From assembly GCA_029298735.1 (NCBI GenBank), contig JANSLP010000515.1, forward strand, positions 1 to 15,396: a stretch of DNA of 15,396 nucleotides, written 5' to 3'. Below the pieces are notes generated by a model. That model was not told where the DNA came from, ran no database searches, and saw only the letters and a program-made list of their open reading frames with translations. The DNA comes from Ophiostoma sp. CBS 140.51. Lineage: Eukaryota > Ascomycota > Sordariomycetes > Ophiostomatales > Ophiostomataceae. A program made the position numbers and the translations under genes. Below, piece after piece: positions 1 to 8,970 of the stretch (position 1 is its first letter; every line of letters starts with the position of its first letter).

Positions 1-579
1 TTTGAGTATTTTTTTCCATCATTGAACAATAATTCATAGCTTGTTCTTGTGAAAGAAAAAGATAAAAATAATTCAACGCAAAATAAAAGATTTGATTAAG
101 TGATTCAAGATAAAAGAACCTCAAACTTCCTCTTGAGATGAGTGTCGATGCATGTCGAGTGTAACGTTGGTTGGTGATGCAATGTGTAGGTAGGCGCGAG
201 GTACTTCATGGTCCGGCAACAACCGCCACATACATTGATCATATTGTCACGGTCAAAGAGAAGAGCACTTGTAGTTCAATAATCAATTTCGAAGAAGTAG
301 TTTGGATATCCAAAACAAGAAAACAAAACATGTCATATTGGCTGGCTAGTAACAGGAAGCAAAATACGATAAAAGAAAAACACACAAGAAAGGAATGCCC
401 GCAGCGCCCAATTAAAAAGTACAAAAACAAAAGGTATGCAAACAGAAAGATGTTGTACAGGTCCCAGCAGGGTCAATCAACTCGTCCACTCAACAGTCGC
501 GGACTTCGTCGGCTCCTCAGTCCGCCACTCTTTGCCGGTTGGACGTCCTCCGTCGACTTCGTCGACTCCGTCACTCTCT
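1..579. other. Intergenic region downstream of the ApsB-like gene
   Basis: No gene can be supported here. The first ~430 bases are AT-rich with many A and T runs. From about 470 the sequence becomes GC-rich and pyrimidine-rich, approaching the stop codon of the minus-strand gene at 580, so part of it should be that gene's 3' UTR. The short frames in this stretch lack an ATG start, fungal codon preference or recognisable motifs. I see no tRNA, transposon end or clear polyadenylation signal. Confidence 0.6.
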
Positions 580-3500
580 TCACTCCTCCCGTCGCTTCTC
601 CCGCTCACTCCTCCGCTGCAGCTCGGTCTCCTGCTCCCGCAGCCGCCGGACCGCCTCATTTCTGTCCATGGTCCGCCCTTCCCGCTCCAGCTTGAGCTTG
701 TTCTCAAGGTCACGCAGCCGCAAAATCCAGCGCGGGTCGGCGCCGCCGCCGCTTCCTGACGAGTTGTTGTCATCACCCTCATGGAGGGCGAGCTCACCCG
801 CTGTCAAAGGCCGCGCGGACGACGATGTCAGCGAGAGATGGGCACCGGCGGACGAGGACGACGTAATGGGTCGAGGCACGCCACTGCGTCCGGACTTGCC
901 GCGCGACGAGGACGATTTGGCGCTGCGGTCGCGGGGTCCTGTAGGAATCGAAGGCGAAGGGGATCCGCCGCCGGGGAGGTCGAATGGGTTGTCGCCGTCG
1001 GTGCCGGTGGCACTCGACCCGTAGACGCGTGCACGCACATCACTGGCTGTGCGCAGGGTCGTGTTCTCGACCTTGAGCTGGCGGTAGGCTTCTTCCAGTC
1101 GCAAAAAGCGGGACTGGAGTTCGCCGCCCCCAGAGACGTTGTTGCGCACAACCCCCTCGAGTCGGTCCAGCTTCTTGAGCCGTTGCTCGAGGGTGCTCTC
1201 CAAGGACTGGTACTCCCGCCACAGATCGCGCTCGACGGCCTTGATGCGGGCCGGAAATCCGCCGACGACAGTCTCAATGTGTTTGATGGCGGCCATGAGG
1301 TTGCGCGTGAAGCCGGGCAGCATAGTGGCGACGACTTCGAGCGAGGGCAGGGCGCGGCCGTTGATCAGGCTGTTGTCGTGGGCCCAGTCGGTGCCGCAGA
1401 TGGCCGAGAGGCGGGTCCACAGCAACAAAAGGAGATTGTTGCGCTCAGTGAGCTGATCGCGGAACGTGGACTCGAGCTGGGACATGCGGCGCTTGTCGAG
1501 GGACTTTGACGATTCGAGCTCGGTGATGCGGGCGTCCTGGGTCGTGACCGTTCTGGTAACGTGCTGGTGTGTCTTTTGGAAGGTGTCAAACTGGTGTTTG
1601 GTGTTGCGGTGGGCGGCGCGTTCCTTGTCGAGCGCTTCGGCGACCTTGCGCGCCTCGAGGCCGTGACTCTCCAGGAGGGCATCGCGCTGTTTGATGATGC
1701 GGTCCTTTTCCATGAGGTTGCCCTTTGTCGTCTGGAGCTCGCGGACGGTGTTTTCAAGTTCGCGCTGGAGTTTGGCGATGCTCTTGAGGAGCGACGAGCG
1801 TGTGCCGCTAAGATCGCCCAAGGCCTCTCGCAAATTGTTCTCCAGCTCCATGAGGCGCTCCTTCCACTCTGTCGCCTCCACCTCCCTCGAGGTCAGGCTC
1901 TTGCGCAGCTTGCGCGCCTCTTCCTTGTGGCCCGAGGCTTCGCGGCTCAGCTCATTGACAAACTGCTGCATCTCCTTCTTGTCTTTCGTGGCCAGGCTCT
2001 CGGAGCGTTCGCGTTCAGTGACAATTTGCTGCTGCAGTTGCTTGACCCGTTCCTGCTCGTCGCGGATCTGTTCTTCGGCTTTGGTGATGCTGACCTCGAG
2101 TCGGGAAATGTTGATCTTGTCGCTCTCCTGTTCTTCGCGCAAAAAGGCAATCTCGCCCTGACTGTTTTCCTGCTGCACCAGCAGACGTTGCGCTTTGTCG
2201 TTGGACTCGAGCAGTTTGGCCTCGAGCTCTTCGAGCTCCTTGTTGGCGTCGCTGAGTTCGGATTCGAGCTGCTGCACACGGCGGACCTTGTTTTCCGTTT
2301 CGTCTTCTAACCCAACGAGTGCTTCACTGAGTTTGCGCATCTCTTCTTGCAGAGCGCCAAAGTTTTCCGTCTTTTCGGCCAAGTCGGTCTGCAGTTTCTG
2401 GTTCTCGGCGTCGCGCAGGTCCGCGTCTTCTTCGTAGCCGTCAATGGCGTCTTGCGCTTCCGCTCTTAGCTCCTCAAACTCGCCCTGCAGGTTGCTGTGT
2501 TTTTGTTCGAGATCATTCAGCTCGGCAATGAGTTCGTCGCGCTCGGCCTGCATGGCCATGAGATCTGTCATAGCGCCCTCGTAGTCCTTTTGCACGCCCA
2601 GGGCGACTTCTTCGGCTTCTTGTTTCTGGAGCATGGTGGCCTCGAGTTCTTGTAAGAGGGTTTGGTTCTCGAGTTTGGCTTCGTTAATCTTGTCGCGGAG
2701 CGAGGCATTGCGGTTCTCCAAATCTTCACGGGCTTCACGGTCAAACTGGTCCTGTTCGTCGGCAGCGCCCGTGGCTGTACCGCCCAGAACTGTGTCGGCA
2801 CGTGTGCCTCCACTCGCCCTTGACCCGGACCGCTCGCGGACGCCCATGCCGATTTGAGAAGCCGACCGGTCCAGCAGACTATCAATCGTCGACGGAGCAG
2901 GCCCGCCACCGCGGCGCTGGGCCATCTTGAGATCTTCGATTTCTTGGTAGAGGCGCTCCTTTTCACGGTTGCGCGAGGTCAGCATGGACGTCTGGGCCCC
3001 GACTTCTTTGCGGAGCTCGGCATTTTCGTGGCGTAGTTGCTCGCCCTCGCGGCGGAGTTCTTCAATGAGGGTGGCACTCCCGGTCGTCGCAGAGGCGTCG
3101 GTGTCGATACTCCCACCGACGCTGGGGTTCGTATTCGTGTTCTGTCCGTTGGCTCTCTTCGAAATGTTGTAGATGTTGGTGGTGTGGTGGAGGCTGCGTT
3201 CGCCGTTCGAGGACACCGTCCCCCCATTGGCGGTATGCATCTCCTGCTTCATGCGGAAGATCTCGTCGCGCAGTTTGCGGTTGTCGTCGTCGGCCTGTTC
3301 GCGGCGCGCCGTCTCTTGCTCGAGCAAATCCTTCCATACATCCTCTTCTTCTTGCCGGCCCAAACTCTCGCCGTTGACGCCCTTGTCGCCGACAGTGTTG
3401 GACTGCAGCGACTTAATCATGTCGCCCATGCGGCGCTTTTCGGCTTCTTTGGTAAAGACGTCCTGTCTGAGTTGCTCGATGATGGTGGTGAACTCTTCGA

Positions 3501-5145
3501 CTCTTTCCCGGAGATACAAGACCTCCTCCTCCCGCTCCTGGTCGGCTGCTGCTGCATCCGGGTCGTCGAGTTCAGTCGACGAGTTGGCACTCCGCGATGT
3601 GCCCGGCCGGTTGTTGTCGTCGTCATCCCTGATCTTCTTTTCAAGCTCCTTGACGCGTCGTCGGAGTCCCTTGTTGTCGCGCTGCAGAATGGCAATGTTG
3701 GTGCGGAACTCGACATTCTCCTGGATCATTTCCTTGATGCCGTCTTCCGAGAGCTTGTCGAGTCGGTCCGACAAGAACATGACTTTGAGTTTGAGGTCAA
3801 AGTTTTCTTTGGACAGGCGCTCAATCGTGCTGCTCTGTTCTTTCAACGTCATGTTGCGGCCGGGGCGGGTCGCCGTCGTCGTCGCAGTCGCGTTGGTCGC
3901 TGCCGTCTGGGTCGTGCTATTAAACTCGGACCGGAAGTCGGAAACTTTGCGCGGCTGCGGCGTCGTCAGCCCGTTGCGTGTCTTGTACTCGCGCGCCAGG
4001 GACTCGGGCACCTGGATGTCCATGACGCGGCGGGTCAACACAGTGTCGGTGGGCGGTGCCAGGGTGGCCTTGTTGGGTCGCGGGGTGCGCAAGAGGTCTT
4101 CGTTGTTGTTGTTATCATCCAGAGTCGAGGAGGCCACACTGCCCATGCTCACGGTCCGCGACAGCAGATCGCTCGCATTGCGTCGTCCACCAGCCGGAAT
4201 GGCACCGCCCGATTGCAGCGCATAGTCCGCACCCAGGCCGACAGTGACGTCGCTATCGACGTCGTTGCCGCCGTCTTCACGGTTATTCTCATCATAGGCG
4301 TCGTGGGCATCTGGGTTGGTGATGAATGACGAAGCCGAAGACCGCTGGCTGGCATTGCGACTCCGCAAAAAACGAGGTCGCTTGCCGTATCGTAGGGCGA
4401 GTCCGTTGCTGCCGCCGCTGCCAGTCGATTCGTTCAGGTTGAGTGATCGTCGTCGGGAGTCGTCACCCTTGGACTGTTTAGATTGTTGTTCGGGCCAGAG
4501 GAGAGAATCCTCTTGTGACTGTGGCTGTTCTGGTTCATCGACGACCGGTGCTAAAGGCGCCGCCTGCTGTTGTGGCTGGCGCTTCCGTGGCGAGTCAAAC
4601 AGGTAGGTATCGTCCGGACCGTCCTGTGTGATGGTGGGCAGTGGGGAGAGCGGCGCGACAAAACTGGACTCGACGTCGGGCAGCGTATCGTTCATGCGGA
4701 ACTGGGCGTCATTAAAAGAATCGGAGGCTTTGTCGTTGTCGAGGCCGGTGCGGTCGAGGAAGCTTGCGGCGAAAGATTCTTCGGGTGCCGCCGCGGCAGC
4801 GGCGGCACCATCTGTGTTGGTGTTGGTGTTGGTGTTGATGTTGGTAGACTGAGTCTCCTCCTGCTCAGTGCCACCCGTTGTGTCGGCCATGTCGTCGCCG
4901 GTGTCGTCACCGTGGTCCTGCAGAGAGTGTGTCGGCGGGGGCTGGACAGCCGCTAGAGGCGGTGGAGGCGGTGTTGTTGACCGTGGGTCGGAGTGTGACT
5001 TTGTGTTGGCCGATTTCGACGTCAACGCCTCATGGAGAGAATCGTCAAAGGCGCCCGTGTTGTCGGCGTGGTCGGCCGCGCCGTGGTGGCCGTCACCGTG
5101 GTGCGCATCGTGCGACGCCATCAGCGGCACGTTTCCAACGTCCAT
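580..5145 (-). CDS. apsB: ApsB/Mto1-family microtubule-organising-centre protein (gamma-tubulin complex tether)
   Basis: A 1521-residue, mostly coiled-coil protein. Family members recruit and activate gamma-tubulin complexes at spindle-pole-body, cytoplasmic and septal MTOCs; Aspergillus ApsB mutants have nuclear-positioning defects. Residues 1-430 are low-complexity (Asn-Thr, poly-Ala, Pro, Ser and His runs) and look disordered. Residues ~431-505 carry the CM1/Cnn_1N motif (MTLKEQ, ENFDLKLKVMFL, a Glu/Asn-rich helix, then a basic coil), the gamma-tubulin-complex binding element. Coiled coils follow at ~535-580, 595-640, 690-745 and nearly continuously at 800-1235. Residues ~1234-1340 are a less heptad-like segment (NNLLLLLWTRL, PGFTRNL, LKKLDRLE) that I recall as conserved in fungal ApsB proteins. 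Residues 1473-1521 (WILRLRDLENKLKLERE onward) match the Mto2-binding helix at the C-terminus of Mto1. The frame is uninterrupted, so no intron is needed. The ATG lies in a GCATGG context after a C-rich leader. It is longer than the ~1050-1100 residues I recall for A. nidulans ApsB and S. pombe Mto1, mainly through the N-terminal tail and extra coil. Confidence 0.9.
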   Translation of the reverse strand: MDVGNVPLMASHDAHHGDGHHGAADHADNTGAFDDSLHEALTSKSANTKSHSDPRSTTPPPPPLAAVQPPPTHSLQDHGDDTGDDMADTTGGTEQEETQSTNINTNTNTNTDGAAAAAAAPEESFAASFLDRTGLDNDKASDSFNDAQFRMNDTLPDVESSFVAPLSPLPTITQDGPDDTYLFDSPRKRQPQQQAAPLAPVVDEPEQPQSQEDSLLWPEQQSKQSKGDDSRRRSLNLNESTGSGGSNGLALRYGKRPRFLRSRNASQRSSASSFITNPDAHDAYDENNREDGGNDVDSDVTVGLGADYALQSGGAIPAGGRRNASDLLSRTVSMGSVASSTLDDNNNNEDLLRTPRPNKATLAPPTDTVLTRRVMDIQVPESLAREYKTRNGLTTPQPRKVSDFRSEFNSTTQTAATNATATTTATRPGRNMTLKEQSSTIERLSKENFDLKLKVMFLSDRLDKLSEDGIKEMIQENVEFRTNIAILQRDNKGLRRRVKELEKKIRDDDDNNRPGTSRSANSSTELDDPDAAAADQEREEEVLYLRERVEEFTTIIEQLRQDVFTKEAEKRRMGDMIKSLQSNTVGDKGVNGESLGRQEEEDVWKDLLEQETARREQADDDNRKLRDEIFRMKQEMHTANGGTVSSNGERSLHHTTNIYNISKRANGQNTNTNPSVGGSIDTDASATTGSATLIEELRREGEQLRHENAELRKEVGAQTSMLTSRNREKERLYQEIEDLKMAQRRGGGPAPSTIDSLLDRSASQIGMGVRERSGSRASGGTRADTVLGGTATGAADEQDQFDREAREDLENRNASLRDKINEAKLENQTLLQELEATMLQKQEAEEVALGVQKDYEGAMTDLMAMQAERDELIAELNDLEQKHSNLQGEFEELRAEAQDAIDGYEEDADLRDAENQKLQTDLAEKTENFGALQEEMRKLSEALVGLEDETENKVRRVQQLESELSDANKELEELEAKLLESNDKAQRLLVQQENSQGEIAFLREEQESDKINISRLEVSITKAEEQIRDEQERVKQLQQQIVTERERSESLATKDKKEMQQFVNELSREASGHKEEARKLRKSLTSREVEATEWKERLMELENNLREALGDLSGTRSSLLKSIAKLQRELENTVRELQTTKGNLMEKDRIIKQRDALLESHGLEARKVAEALDKERAAHRNTKHQFDTFQKTHQHVTRTVTTQDARITELESSKSLDKRRMSQLESTFRDQLTERNNLLLLLWTRLSAICGTDWAHDNSLINGRALPSLEVVATMLPGFTRNLMAAIKHIETVVGGFPARIKAVERDLWREYQSLESTLEQRLKKLDRLEGVVRNNVSGGGELQSRFLRLEEAYRQLKVENTTLRTASDVRARVYGSSATGTDGDNPFDLPGGGSPSPSIPTGPRDRSAKSSSSRGKSGRSGVPRPITSSSSAGAHLSLTSSSARPLTAGELALHEGDDNNSSGSGGGADPRWILRLRDLENKLKLEREGRTMDRNEAVRRLREQETELQRRSEREKRREE
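4813..4845 (-). repeat. Coding hexamer microsatellite (Asn-Thr repeat)
   Basis: A run of TGTTGG-type hexamers on the plus strand encodes alternating Thr and Asn at residues ~101-111 of the ApsB-like protein, and is directly followed by an Ala-rich run (residues 114-120). One unit carries an Ile codon instead of Thr. It lies in the predicted disordered tail, where in-frame length changes should be tolerated, so copy number may differ between strains. Confidence 0.8.
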
Positions 5146-6350
5146 GCGTGGTGGGAGGTGTGTGTGGTGGGTGTGTAGCGGGGGAGGTGGTGATGTCGTG
5201 TCGTGCCGTCTGATCAGAAGATCTGGTGATCGGAAATCGGGAGAAGGCTCGATGTAGCAATGTCTCGTCGACGCGTCTTGTCTGCCGTTGAGACTGAACG
5301 AAAGTGGGAGAGTCGGAAAAAGACGTTGGACAGTTTATTGAGATTGAAAAAGTCTGAGATGTGATCGCCAGACAAGAGTGCAGCTGGTCAGCTTGTGCTC
5401 GACGTTGTGCTTCCTTTTTTTCTGTCTTCTCTTTCTTGTCTCTCCTATCGTGTTGGTCGTCCTTCCTTCCGCGCTCAGTCGTTCTGGTCGCTCCTGCCTC
5501 CTGACGGGTGCAGTTTTTCCTGCAAGGGGGCCCGACGGGGGGGCACCACCATAGCGTCGACCTCTGAGAGACGCACGAGCCTTTTGCCGTCTGGAGTGCT
5601 GTCGGTAGTGGGGCTCGACAACAGCCTAGAGCCGCTAAGACCGCAGGACCTGTGCTAAAAGGCATGCGAGACATCCCTAACGCATACACTAAAAGGTAAA
5701 GTCCAGGCACAAAACAGCAGTGAGCGACAGGAGAGCGACACTGGTCGACACTGGCCCGACAGGTGTCTTGTCGTTGCTATGGCAGCACACGTGGCGCTAG
5801 CAACGGCAGAAAACGAGAAAAGGGGCAGAAATAAAGGTAAATGGGCTGCCCTTGGGGAAGGCGGTGGAGACCTGAGTGGTCAGCACTGAACACGCAAGGG
5901 AGCAGTTAGCCAAGACGCCAGCAAAAGGAGCTCCTGTTCCTTCCAAATGTATGTCGTACCTCAAAAGATATCTTCCTGATAACATCTCGACTCAACTTTG
6001 GACAAGATCATCGGCTGCGAAACCAACTGTCGACGAAAATGTCGATACCCATGCGACTATTTCAATACGAGCGAATCCAAATGCCGCATCTACGACAGCT
6101 CGACAGAGCATACCCATCTTCAGAACGACGAACCTGCCATCACCATCGAGGTGCACGAAAATCAAGAACGCCACAAAATCCAGAATGCAGTTGCCCGAGT
6201 TCATCACCACTTTTGCTCTTGCTGCAGCGTCTCCCACCTATCGCATTGACCTTGGTCACCCGGTGTAGTACAAACAATCCCATGGTATCAATTGACATTA
6301 CTTTGCGAGCAGATTTCTTGTTGTCAAGCCATTGACATCTACCCTCAACA
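5146..6350. other. Promoter and leader of the ApsB-like gene plus HisRS 3' flank
   Basis: About 1.2 kb between the minus-strand ApsB-like start and the stop of the minus-strand HisRS. Immediately upstream of the ApsB ATG the minus strand is C- and CA-rich, as expected of a fungal leader. A 205-codon minus-strand frame spans 5093-5710 but starts with GTG, overlaps the real start in another frame and has no recognisable domain, so I treat it as chance. Around 5520-5545 the plus strand has two G-rich runs. The right half (about 5980-6250) has a possible coding signal, listed separately. Confidence 0.55.
5983..6249 (+). other. Possible Cys-rich coding exon, unassigned
   Basis: This plus-strand frame is open for 88 codons and ends in TGA. 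It contains eight Cys, including a spaced set GCETNCRRKCRYPC followed nine residues later by another Cys, and a CSCC near the end. By hand count about 60% of third codon positions from 5998 are G or C, clearly more than second positions, which is coding-like. There is no in-frame ATG: a stop at 5980-5982 precedes it, so a gene would need an upstream exon, with AG acceptors possible near 6005-6006. No signal peptide is visible and I do not recognise the sequence. The alternative is chance, or a decayed gene; an antisense frame at 5992-6237 is also open. Confidence 0.2.
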
Positions 6351-7757
6351 TCACGACCCTATCTTGGCCATGTCCAACGCCGCCTCGTCCAACAAACTCC
6401 TGACCTCCTCGACCAAGCCGTCCAGCGACACGAGTTTCCCTTTGTCCTTGTCACCGCTCTCACCTCCAGTGTGCAGCCGCTTCACCCGCACATGGCCGGC
6501 CTTGACTTCCTCGTCGCCCAGGATGACGGCCAACGGCACGCCATCCGACGCGTTAAACTGTGCCATTTGTCGCGGTTTGACTTTGGGCGCATACTCGCCG
6601 CGGATGCCGGCGTCCCACAGCTGGGTGGCCACTTTCATGCGTTGAGGGAGCAGCCCGTCAAACTCTTTCCCGCCGAAAGCCATAATGTAGACGTCGGCGG
6701 GGCTGGAGAGGGTGTTGAATATTGCCTTTTCTCGTTGTGCATCCAGGATGGTGAAGATTCTGTCAACGCCAAACGATATACCGACACACGGTACTGGCCG
6801 CTTCCCGTACATGCCGACCAAATTGTCGTACCGGCCGCCGGCCGCGATGCTGCCCACCTGGACTTTCGATTTTGGGTCGGGCTTCGTGACAACCTCATAA
6901 ATGAGGCCTGTGTAGTAGTCGAGTCCGCGGGCCAGCGACAGATCAAAAGAGACAATGTCGGCGACGTTCATGGCTTCCAAGTAGGTTGCCAGCAACTCCA
7001 AGTCGGCCAGGCCGGCGGCGACGTCCGTGTTGGAGGAGAGGTCGGTATCCTTTCGTAGTTCGTCAAGCAATCCACGTAGTGTGCCGCTCTTTTGTGCATA
7101 CCCGCCAATGTGGTCGGCCACCGCTTCTGCCAGCCCTTTGGCCAGCATTTCCTCCCTGACCTCCGCCCAGGGAGTCTTGTCCAGCTTGTCCACAGCGGCA
7201 CTGATTGTGCGAATCTTGTCAGACGGGACGCCGGCCACTGCAAACAGGCCGTCCAGCACCTTGCGGTGGTTCAGCTTGACGGTTACCCCTAGACCGAAAG
7301 CAGAGAACACCTCGCTGATGATGCGTATGACCTCCGCATCGGGCACCATGGCATCATAGCTCGCGCCCGCCACGTCAAAATCGCACTGGTAAAACTCCCG
7401 CATTCGACCGCGCGCGACGGCCGGTTGGTCCCGCCGGTAGACTTTGGCAATCTGGTAGCGCTTAATGTTTTGCACGTTTGTGTGCATGGCCAGCCAGCGC
7501 GCAAACGGCACGGTCAAGTCGTAGCGCAGCGACAAGGACTCGCCGCCCTGGTCTTGTAGGTCGTAAATCAACTTGGAGTCTTCGCCGTACTTTTCACTCA
7601 GAACCTCGCGCAGCTCAAAGACTGGGGTGTCGAGCTGGACGGCGCCGTGGCGTTCGAGCACTTGGGAGATGGTCCGAAAAATGTGGTCGCGCAGCTCGAG
7701 GTCGCGGCCGACCCAGTCGCGGGTGCCCTTGGCGACCTTGAGGGAATTTTTTGACAT
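6351..7757 (-). CDS. HTS1: Histidyl-tRNA synthetase (class II, cytosolic type)
   Basis: Charges tRNA-His with histidine using ATP. The 468-residue protein has the full eukaryotic class IIa HisRS layout: KGTRDW near residue 10; motif 1 around TPVFELREVLSEKYGEDSK (44-62); motif 2 with LRYDLTVPFARWLA and the REFYQCDFDVAG block (77-131); HisRS-specific insertion (~145-265); the histidine-binding SLARGLDYYTG (274-284); GGRYDNLV (307-314); motif 3 with GISFGVDRI (326-334); and a C-terminal anticodon-binding domain (~352-468). I chose the ATG at 7757, which sits in a CCATGTC context after a CA-rich leader; the same frame continues upstream to a stop at 7818-7820 without another ATG. The animal-type WHEP extension is absent, as usual in fungi. 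No mitochondrial presequence is encoded by this start, whereas yeast makes both isoforms from one gene. All catalytic blocks are intact and no intron is needed. Confidence 0.95.
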   Translation of the reverse strand: MSKNSLKVAKGTRDWVGRDLELRDHIFRTISQVLERHGAVQLDTPVFELREVLSEKYGEDSKLIYDLQDQGGESLSLRYDLTVPFARWLAMHTNVQNIKRYQIAKVYRRDQPAVARGRMREFYQCDFDVAGASYDAMVPDAEVIRIISEVFSAFGLGVTVKLNHRKVLDGLFAVAGVPSDKIRTISAAVDKLDKTPWAEVREEMLAKGLAEAVADHIGGYAQKSGTLRGLLDELRKDTDLSSNTDVAAGLADLELLATYLEAMNVADIVSFDLSLARGLDYYTGLIYEVVTKPDPKSKVQVGSIAAGGRYDNLVGMYGKRPVPCVGISFGVDRIFTILDAQREKAIFNTLSSPADVYIMAFGGKEFDGLLPQRMKVATQLWDAGIRGEYAPKVKPRQMAQFNASDGVPLAVILGDEEVKAGHVRVKRLHTGGESGDKDKGKLVSLDGLVEEVRSLLDEAALDMAKIGS

Positions 7758-7876
7758 GGTTCGTGTGCGTGGTGTTGTGTTGTGCAATTCGTGGTAAAGA
7801 ATCGAGTCTACTCTATGTCAAGGCTTGGTATTTACAGTTTGATGGGAGACCAGCCAGTCCCGGCCATCGACACGAA

Positions 7877-7974
7877 GAGTCACCACGTAAGGCAGGAGGC
7901 GGCCAGTGAGGGGCAGCCTTGTCGTTCTACGCCTTCACACAGTTACATACAAAATATCTGCTGAGAACGAGTCA
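7877..7974 (-). promoter_or_regulatory. Two TGACTC (GCN4/CPC1-type) motifs upstream of HisRS
   Basis: The core TGACTC occurs on the minus strand at 7877-7882 and 7969-7974, about 120 and 215 bases upstream of the HisRS ATG; a third copy lies on plus at 8399-8404. Gcn4/Cpc1 bZIP factors bind TGACTC-type sites in general amino acid control, which is known to induce aminoacyl-tRNA synthetase genes in fungi. The functional link here is an inference from motif and position; a 6-base core also occurs by chance. Confidence 0.4.
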
Positions 7975-8148
7975 CAAACGTTTTCCAAAGAATTACAATA
8001 CACTGCCTCACCAACTCTTTACACCTCTCTTTTCAATTGACACAAATTCCCATCCAGCAACAGCAATTATTGTGTCCCCAGTTCCCATCATCTCTCAACA
8101 GTTGTTGAAAGTGTAGAGTTGTCAGTCACAGGTGAACCTCAGTCTGGT

Positions 8149-8154
8149 CACGTG
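8149..8154. promoter_or_regulatory. CACGTG E-box
   Basis: A palindromic CACGTG within GGTCACGTGC lies about 390 bases upstream of HisRS and 1.25 kb upstream of the small gene. Fungal bHLH factors of the Cbf1, Pho4 and SREBP types bind such sites. Use in this promoter is not shown. Confidence 0.3.
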
Positions 8155-8294
8155 CGTATCGTCACTATGGAGCATCGCTGATAACATCTCCGATTTCCGT
8201 TTCCCTTCCCCTGCCTAAGCCCCTGAGTACAGTCACTGTTCCTGTTTTCGCGTTACACTTGCTATTCTCCGGTTTCTGAAAATAGCATCTTGTT

Positions 8295-8316
8295 AAGCTT
8301 CTTTCAAGCTTCTTTC
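8295..8316 (+). repeat. Tandem 11-base repeat with an inverted partner
   Basis: AAGCTTCTTTC occurs twice back to back (8295-8305 and 8306-8316). The core GAAAGAAGC, its reverse complement, appears at 8363-8371, flanked by partly matching bases, so the region 8306-8374 is an imperfect inverted repeat. A related ACTTCTTTCA is at 8491-8500. It could be a factor-binding array or a local duplication; no coding use is visible. Confidence 0.55.
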
Positions 8317-8970
8317 TTGTAACCTTGTCTTGGATGAGAGCTCAAAGGAATGCAAGGAACCTGAAAGAAGCAAGTTCCGTCACTGCTCCAGTCTTTCGTG
8401 ACTCCAATTTAATTTTCCAACCCGAAAGACAAGTTACGTCGCGTGTCGTAAATGCATCCATCCACTGAACGACGACAAGACTTGAGCGAAACTTCTTTCA
8501 ATCCACATTGTATCTTGCATTCGTCGCTGTCCATCCCGTTCATCTTCTCCCATTGCGAACATAGCGTGGTTGCGCTGACTGACCTTTCGATCGCAAACAA
8601 CCACCGATCCGTGTTAGTCTGTCTCCACATAAATGTAGCTGTTGGTGGATGCAGCTCGCTGTGCAGCTGTATCGTCCACTGTAACTTGCCTTCTTGTGCG
8701 ACGGTACGCCGACTGGCTGACCGACCCATGTCTCACTGCCGCCGTTGCGTCGTTGGTCGACGAGAAGGCGTCGCGTCCGGTACTTTTGTCAGTTCCGTTG
8801 TCTTTCCGCTGTCTTTCCATCGGTTTCCCCTCGATCTGTGATCGGCGAGAACGAACTCTGGTGATTGCGAGCGAATGGAAGAAGTTTCCCTTTCCCCTGT
8901 TTTTTCCAATCAGTGTCTTGGCAAAAGTACCCAGCTCTTGCCAGCGCCCTCTGCCTTGACAGGTGTCAGC

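Noticed and set aside
781..2310. Plus-strand frames of ~240-250 codons antisense to the ApsB coiled coil (781-1509, 1561-2310)
   Set aside because: Leu/Val/Ala-rich complements of Glu/Lys/Gln heptad codons; a usual artefact opposite coiled coils.
3037..4329. 430-codon plus-strand frame (and a 350-codon one at 3173-4225) opposite the ApsB-like gene
   Set aside because: They are antisense shadows of a GC-biased, low-complexity coding region; the translations are Val/Ser/Arg-rich without domains, whereas the minus strand has clear CM1 and Mto2-binding motifs.
5093..5710. 205-codon minus-strand frame over the ApsB start
   Set aside because: Starts with GTG, overlaps the true start in another frame, and encodes a low-complexity peptide with no recognisable domain.
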